Shown here: piece after piece, positions 44,643-47,149 of the stretch
Layout: the number at the start of each line of letters is the position of its first letter
Numbering within the stretch: the stretch's first letter is position 1
From: Rhodanobacter sp. UBA5168
Lineage (GTDB): Bacteria; Pseudomonadota; Gammaproteobacteria; Xanthomonadales; Rhodanobacteraceae
NCBI GenBank assembly: GCA_002413455.1
Contig: DHXA01000206.1
Span: forward strand, 9,055 to 56,203
Direction of reading: 5' to 3'
Length of the DNA stretch: 47,149 bases
The notes under the pieces: model-generated
Seen by the model: the letters and a program-made list of their open reading frames with translations, nothing else
Databases searched by the model: none
What the model was told of the DNA's origin: nothing
Program-made: the position numbers and the translations under genes

Positions 44643-44943
44643 AAATGAACCAGTAATACCTTTCGACGCTATTTTTATAATCTCGATCAAAACCCAATTT
44701 ATTACGTTCTATGCAAAATATTGCTTGGCAAATCTTGCATGCCGCCACGACGCCCGTCGAGCGATCGGTTGATAATCCGTAAAGAAAGCCATGCAGGCTA
44801 TGCACCGCCTTGTTTTAGCGCGTCGTCGCGATGCCATGAACCCAGTTGCCAAGCCGTTCCTCGTGCGCACGTTTGGACAACCGAAAGCGCTTCGGCAAAC
44901 GAAAATAATTACGGTTCGAGCACTTTGGATAATCCGGCAAACA

Positions 44944-44959
44944 TGTGATCGCGATCACC
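44944..44959. promoter_or_regulatory. CRP/Clp-like operator
   Basis: TGTGATCGCGATCACC matches the CRP/Clp consensus TGTGA-N6-TCACA at nine of ten defined positions and contains a 14-bp perfect palindrome (44945-44958). Its centre is about 64 bases upstream of the start predicted from the TTGACG/TACCGT pair, close to a class I activator position. Xanthomonad Clp is known to activate extracellular protease genes, which fits the secreted peptidase downstream. Confidence 0.6.
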
Positions 44960-45016
44960 GGTAACGGGAAAAAATCCTATTGACGATTTTCAAGCAAAAA
45001 CCCTACCGTCAGATGG

Positions 45017-45040
45017 TTCGTCAATTGGGAGCTTGACGAA
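45017..45040 (+). repeat. Inverted repeat near the predicted 5' end of the peptidase mRNA
   Basis: TTCGTCAA (45017-45024) and TTGACGAA (45033-45040) are exact reverse complements with an eight-base spacer. If transcription starts near 45016, the mRNA would begin with this hairpin, an arrangement that can stabilise transcripts. It could instead be a protein-binding dyad. Confidence 0.4.
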
Positions 45041-45263
45041 TGATCCTGTGACAACGTCACGCCATTTCATCTCGACGTTGGCTTGAGTGCAAAAACTGCG
45101 CGCCACCCTTACGGATGCACGGGGGAGGGTCGACCGCCGTACGCACGGGATCGCCGCGCAATCCAGAAAAACCGAAGGTGCCGTGGGTCCATGGCACTAA
45201 TTTCATGAGGTCCACGCGGTCTCAGCGGCTTCGTTCGCCTCGAAAAAATTTTGGGAGTTCCAA

Positions 45264-47149
45264 ATGCCAAGCCATTTTCGTCTCAAGTTGCTGGTCGCCG
45301 CCATCGGCATGACCGCCGCCATGTCGGTCAGCGCCACGAGCGGCAACGCAATCAGCAGCCAAGCGTTTGTCGTGCTGACCCCGCATGCCACCCCGTTGCG
45401 TCGAGGGGATGTCGTCAGCGGTGCGCTGGCGACCTCGCAGCCGATCCATATCGAGGTTGCGCTGAAGCTGCGCAATCCGGCGCAGCTGCATACCTTCCTG
45501 ACCACCGCCAAGACCTCGACGCTGTCGATGGTGCAGCACAAGATGTCGACCGCACAGTTCGTCAGTGCGTATGCGCCGACTTCCGATCAGGCCAACAAGG
45601 TGGCGGCCTGGCTGACCTCGGCCGGCTTCACCCATGTCAGCATTGCGCCCAATCGCCTGATGGTCTCGGCGGACGGCCGTGCGGATACCGCGCAGGCCGC
45701 GTTCAAGACCACGTTCGCCCGGGTCAAGACCCGCGAAGGCCGCACGGCCTTCATGAACAACGGCAGCGTGCAGATTCCGGCCGCGCTGCAGGACAGCGTG
45801 CTGTCGGTGATCGGCCTGCAGAGCGTGCACCAGGCGCATACCTTCGCCAGGGCCGTGCAGGCGGGTTACACCACGCAGGCAGTCACCGGGCATAACCCGA
45901 CCGAGTTCTCGTCGATCTACGGCGGCAGCGGCCTGCCCACCGCCGCGGGCGTCACCGTGGGCATCGTCACCCAGGGCAAGATCACCCAGACGATCACCGA
46001 TCTCAACACGTTCACCTCGCAGAACGGCCTGGCGACGGTGACCACGCAGACAGTCAACACCAACGGCACCGGCTCGGATACCAGCGGCGTCGGCGAGTGG
46101 AACCTGGACAGCCAGGACATCGTCGGCATGGCCGGTGGCCAGGTCGGCAAGATCATTTTCTACAACATTCCCACGCTGTCCAACGCCGACCTCACGGCCG
46201 ACTTCAACACGATCGTGTCGGCCAACGCGACCAAGATCATCAACGTCTCGCTGGGCGAGTGCGAAACCTCGGCGCAGCAGGACGGCTCGGCCGCCGCGGA
46301 CGACCAGATCTTCCAGCAGGCCGTGGCGCAGGGCCAGACCTTCTCGGTGTCCACCGGTGATTCCGGCGCCGACGAGTGCGGTGATGGCGGCACCACCCCG
46401 AGCGACCCGGCAAGCTCGCCTTACGTGGTGGCCGTGGGTGGTACGACGCTGAACGCCTCGACCACCACCTACACCAGCGAGTCCGTCTGGAGCGGTGGCG
46501 GCGGCAGCATCAGCAAGTTCGAACCCAAGCCGACCTGGCAGGCCGGCGTGCTCTCCGGCAACTTCCGTGGCTTGCCCGATATCGCGTTCGATGCCGATCC
46601 GAACAGCGGCTCGAAGATCATCCTCAACGGCGCCATCGCCCAGTACGGCGGCACCAGCCTGGCCGCCCCGCTGTTCGCCGGTGCCTGGGCGCGCCTGCTG
46701 GCCACCCACCCGACGCTCGGCTTTGCCGCACCATACCTGTACCAGACCCTGACCGCCGCGGATTACCACGACGTCACCACCGGCAACAACGGCGGTGAAA
46801 ACGCCACGGTCGGCTGGGATCTCGCCACCGGCTTCGGCAGCTTCAAGCTCGCCTCGGTGGCCGCCGACATCGGTGGCGGCGGCACCGGCAACGTGCCGCC
46901 GGTCGCGAACTTCAGCGACACGGTCAATGGTCTGGTCGTGAGCTTCACCGACAGCTCCAGCGACAGCGACGGCACGATCGCCTCGCGCTCCTGGAACTTC
47001 GGCGACGGCAGCACCTCCACCACCACCAGCCCGAGCCACACCTACGCCGCTTCCGGCACCTACAGCGTTTCGCTGACGGTTACCGACAACAGCGGCGCGA
47101 CCAACACCAAGACAGCATCGGTAACGGTCTCCGGCGGCGGCGGTGGCGG
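45264..47149 (+). CDS. Secreted S53 peptidase (sedolisin/kumamolisin type) with PKD domain, partial
   Basis: The frame is open to the window edge, 628 codons visible. Layout: signal peptide (1-24, MSVSATS), pro-domain (about 34-190), then the S53 catalytic domain (about 205-535) with Glu278 and Asp282 in EWNLD, oxyanion Asp366 in STGDSG and nucleophile Ser465 in GGTSLAAP. Calcium-site residues Asp503 and Asp519 are in YHDVTTG and GWDLATGFG. A PKD domain (545-622, SWNFGDG, SHTYAASGTYSVSLTVTD) and a Gly-rich linker follow. These are acid-active pro-peptide-processed serine-carboxyl endopeptidases; the PKD domain probably aids substrate or surface binding. GGGAG lies six bases before the ATG. 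A second C-terminal domain is likely beyond the edge. Confidence 0.93.
   Translation, partial: MPSHFRLKLLVAAIGMTAAMSVSATSGNAISSQAFVVLTPHATPLRRGDVVSGALATSQPIHIEVALKLRNPAQLHTFLTTAKTSTLSMVQHKMSTAQFVSAYAPTSDQANKVAAWLTSAGFTHVSIAPNRLMVSADGRADTAQAAFKTTFARVKTREGRTAFMNNGSVQIPAALQDSVLSVIGLQSVHQAHTFARAVQAGYTTQAVTGHNPTEFSSIYGGSGLPTAAGVTVGIVTQGKITQTITDLNTFTSQNGLATVTTQTVNTNGTGSDTSGVGEWNLDSQDIVGMAGGQVGKIIFYNIPTLSNADLTADFNTIVSANATKIINVSLGECETSAQQDGSAAADDQIFQQAVAQGQTFSVSTGDSGADECGDGGTTPSDPASSPYVVAVGGTTLNASTTTYTSESVWSGGGGSISKFEPKPTWQAGVLSGNFRGLPDIAFDADPNSGSKIILNGAIAQYGGTSLAAPLFAGAWARLLATHPTLGFAAPYLYQTLTAADYHDVTTGNNGGENATVGWDLATGFGSFKLASVAADIGGGGTGNVPPVANFSDTVNGLVVSFTDSSSDSDGTIASRSWNFGDGSTSTTTSPSHTYAASGTYSVSLTVTDNSGATNTKTASVTVSGGGGG

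Larger units (their letters stand above)
44643..45263 (+). other. Intergenic control region upstream of the S53 peptidase
   Basis: About 620 bases without a convincing gene, visibly richer in A+T than the rest, especially 44643-45000. Short open frames here (for example on the minus strand at 44521-44805) lack ribosome sites and coding-like base use. It holds a CRP/Clp-like site (44944), a -35-like TTGACG at 44980-44985 with a weak TACCGT at 45004-45009, an inverted repeat at 45017-45040, and a leader of about 250 bases ending in a strong GGGAG ribosome site before the ATG at 45264. Confidence 0.6.

Noticed and set aside
44521..44805. Minus-strand frame of 94 codons
   Set aside because: No ribosome site, mixed composition and no recognisable protein character.
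45222..47039. Minus-strand open frame of 605 codons
   Set aside because: Antisense of the S53 peptidase gene, which shows the full catalytic set.

Overview
The window is high-GC DNA with dense, mostly intact single-copy genes. The gene set suggests a gammaproteobacterium of the Xanthomonadales (Lysobacterales), most likely the Rhodanobacter/Dyella/Frateuria group. The pointers are tandem DsbA-like proteins beside cytochrome c4 and engB, a lipoprotein M3 peptidase, a papaya-type glutaminyl cyclotransferase, a secreted S53 peptidase and a Clp-type (CRP-like) operator. The family placement is inference. I see no rRNA, tRNA, CRISPR array, insertion sequence or phage gene.

Layout. 1-9.5 kb: a very large membrane-anchored ankyrin protein, a KefB/KefC-type antiporter, a lower-GC secreted TraB/Tiki/ChaN-like protein, a strong bidirectional terminator, a lipoprotein M3 peptidase and a small unknown gene. 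9.5-16 kb: bioD translationally coupled to a TMEM175-type channel gene, free-methionine-sulfoxide reductase, engB, cytochrome c4, two DsbA-like proteins, an endonuclease/exonuclease/phosphatase-family enzyme and a small membrane protein whose 3' end overlaps a convergent GH17-type gene. 16-27 kb: GH17 membrane enzyme, soluble lytic transglycosylase, NDUFA9-like SDR, TPR-sulfotransferase, CCA-adding enzyme, LtaS/OpgB-type phosphoglycerol transferase and a MidA/NDUFAF7-like methyltransferase. 27-30.6 kb: a TonB-dependent receptor with an 18-bp perfect palindrome upstream (Zur-like), and an EcsC-like protein with a histone-H1-like tail. 30.6-33.3 kb: a pterin/folate group (PTR1-type pteridine reductase, folK and folB) around a DUF6159-like membrane protein. 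33.3-35.2 kb: an ArsR-type regulator whose start appears broken by one missing base, followed by an unusual cupin-like plus DUF2867-like fusion. 35.2-37.5 kb: dbpA and glutaminyl-peptide cyclotransferase.

The most striking system is the minus-strand operon at 41991-37505. It encodes a decaheme cytochrome (MtrA/DmsE/PioA type), an 871-residue MtrB/PioB-type outer-membrane barrel and a diheme c4-type cytochrome. Together these form a plausible porin-cytochrome conduit across the outer membrane, for extracellular electron uptake or release. A LysR regulator is divergently transcribed, with an inverted repeat between them. No cell-surface MtrC/OmcA-like cytochrome lies in the window.

The right edge holds a secreted S53 (sedolisin/kumamolisin) peptidase with a PKD domain, cut by the window end. 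It is preceded by a roughly 620-base AT-richer control region with a near-consensus CRP/Clp site and an inverted repeat near the likely transcript start. Several genes share the cell envelope as their workplace (redox folding, periplasmic glucan or phosphoglycerol chemistry, murein turnover, secreted proteolysis). The rest are housekeeping genes.
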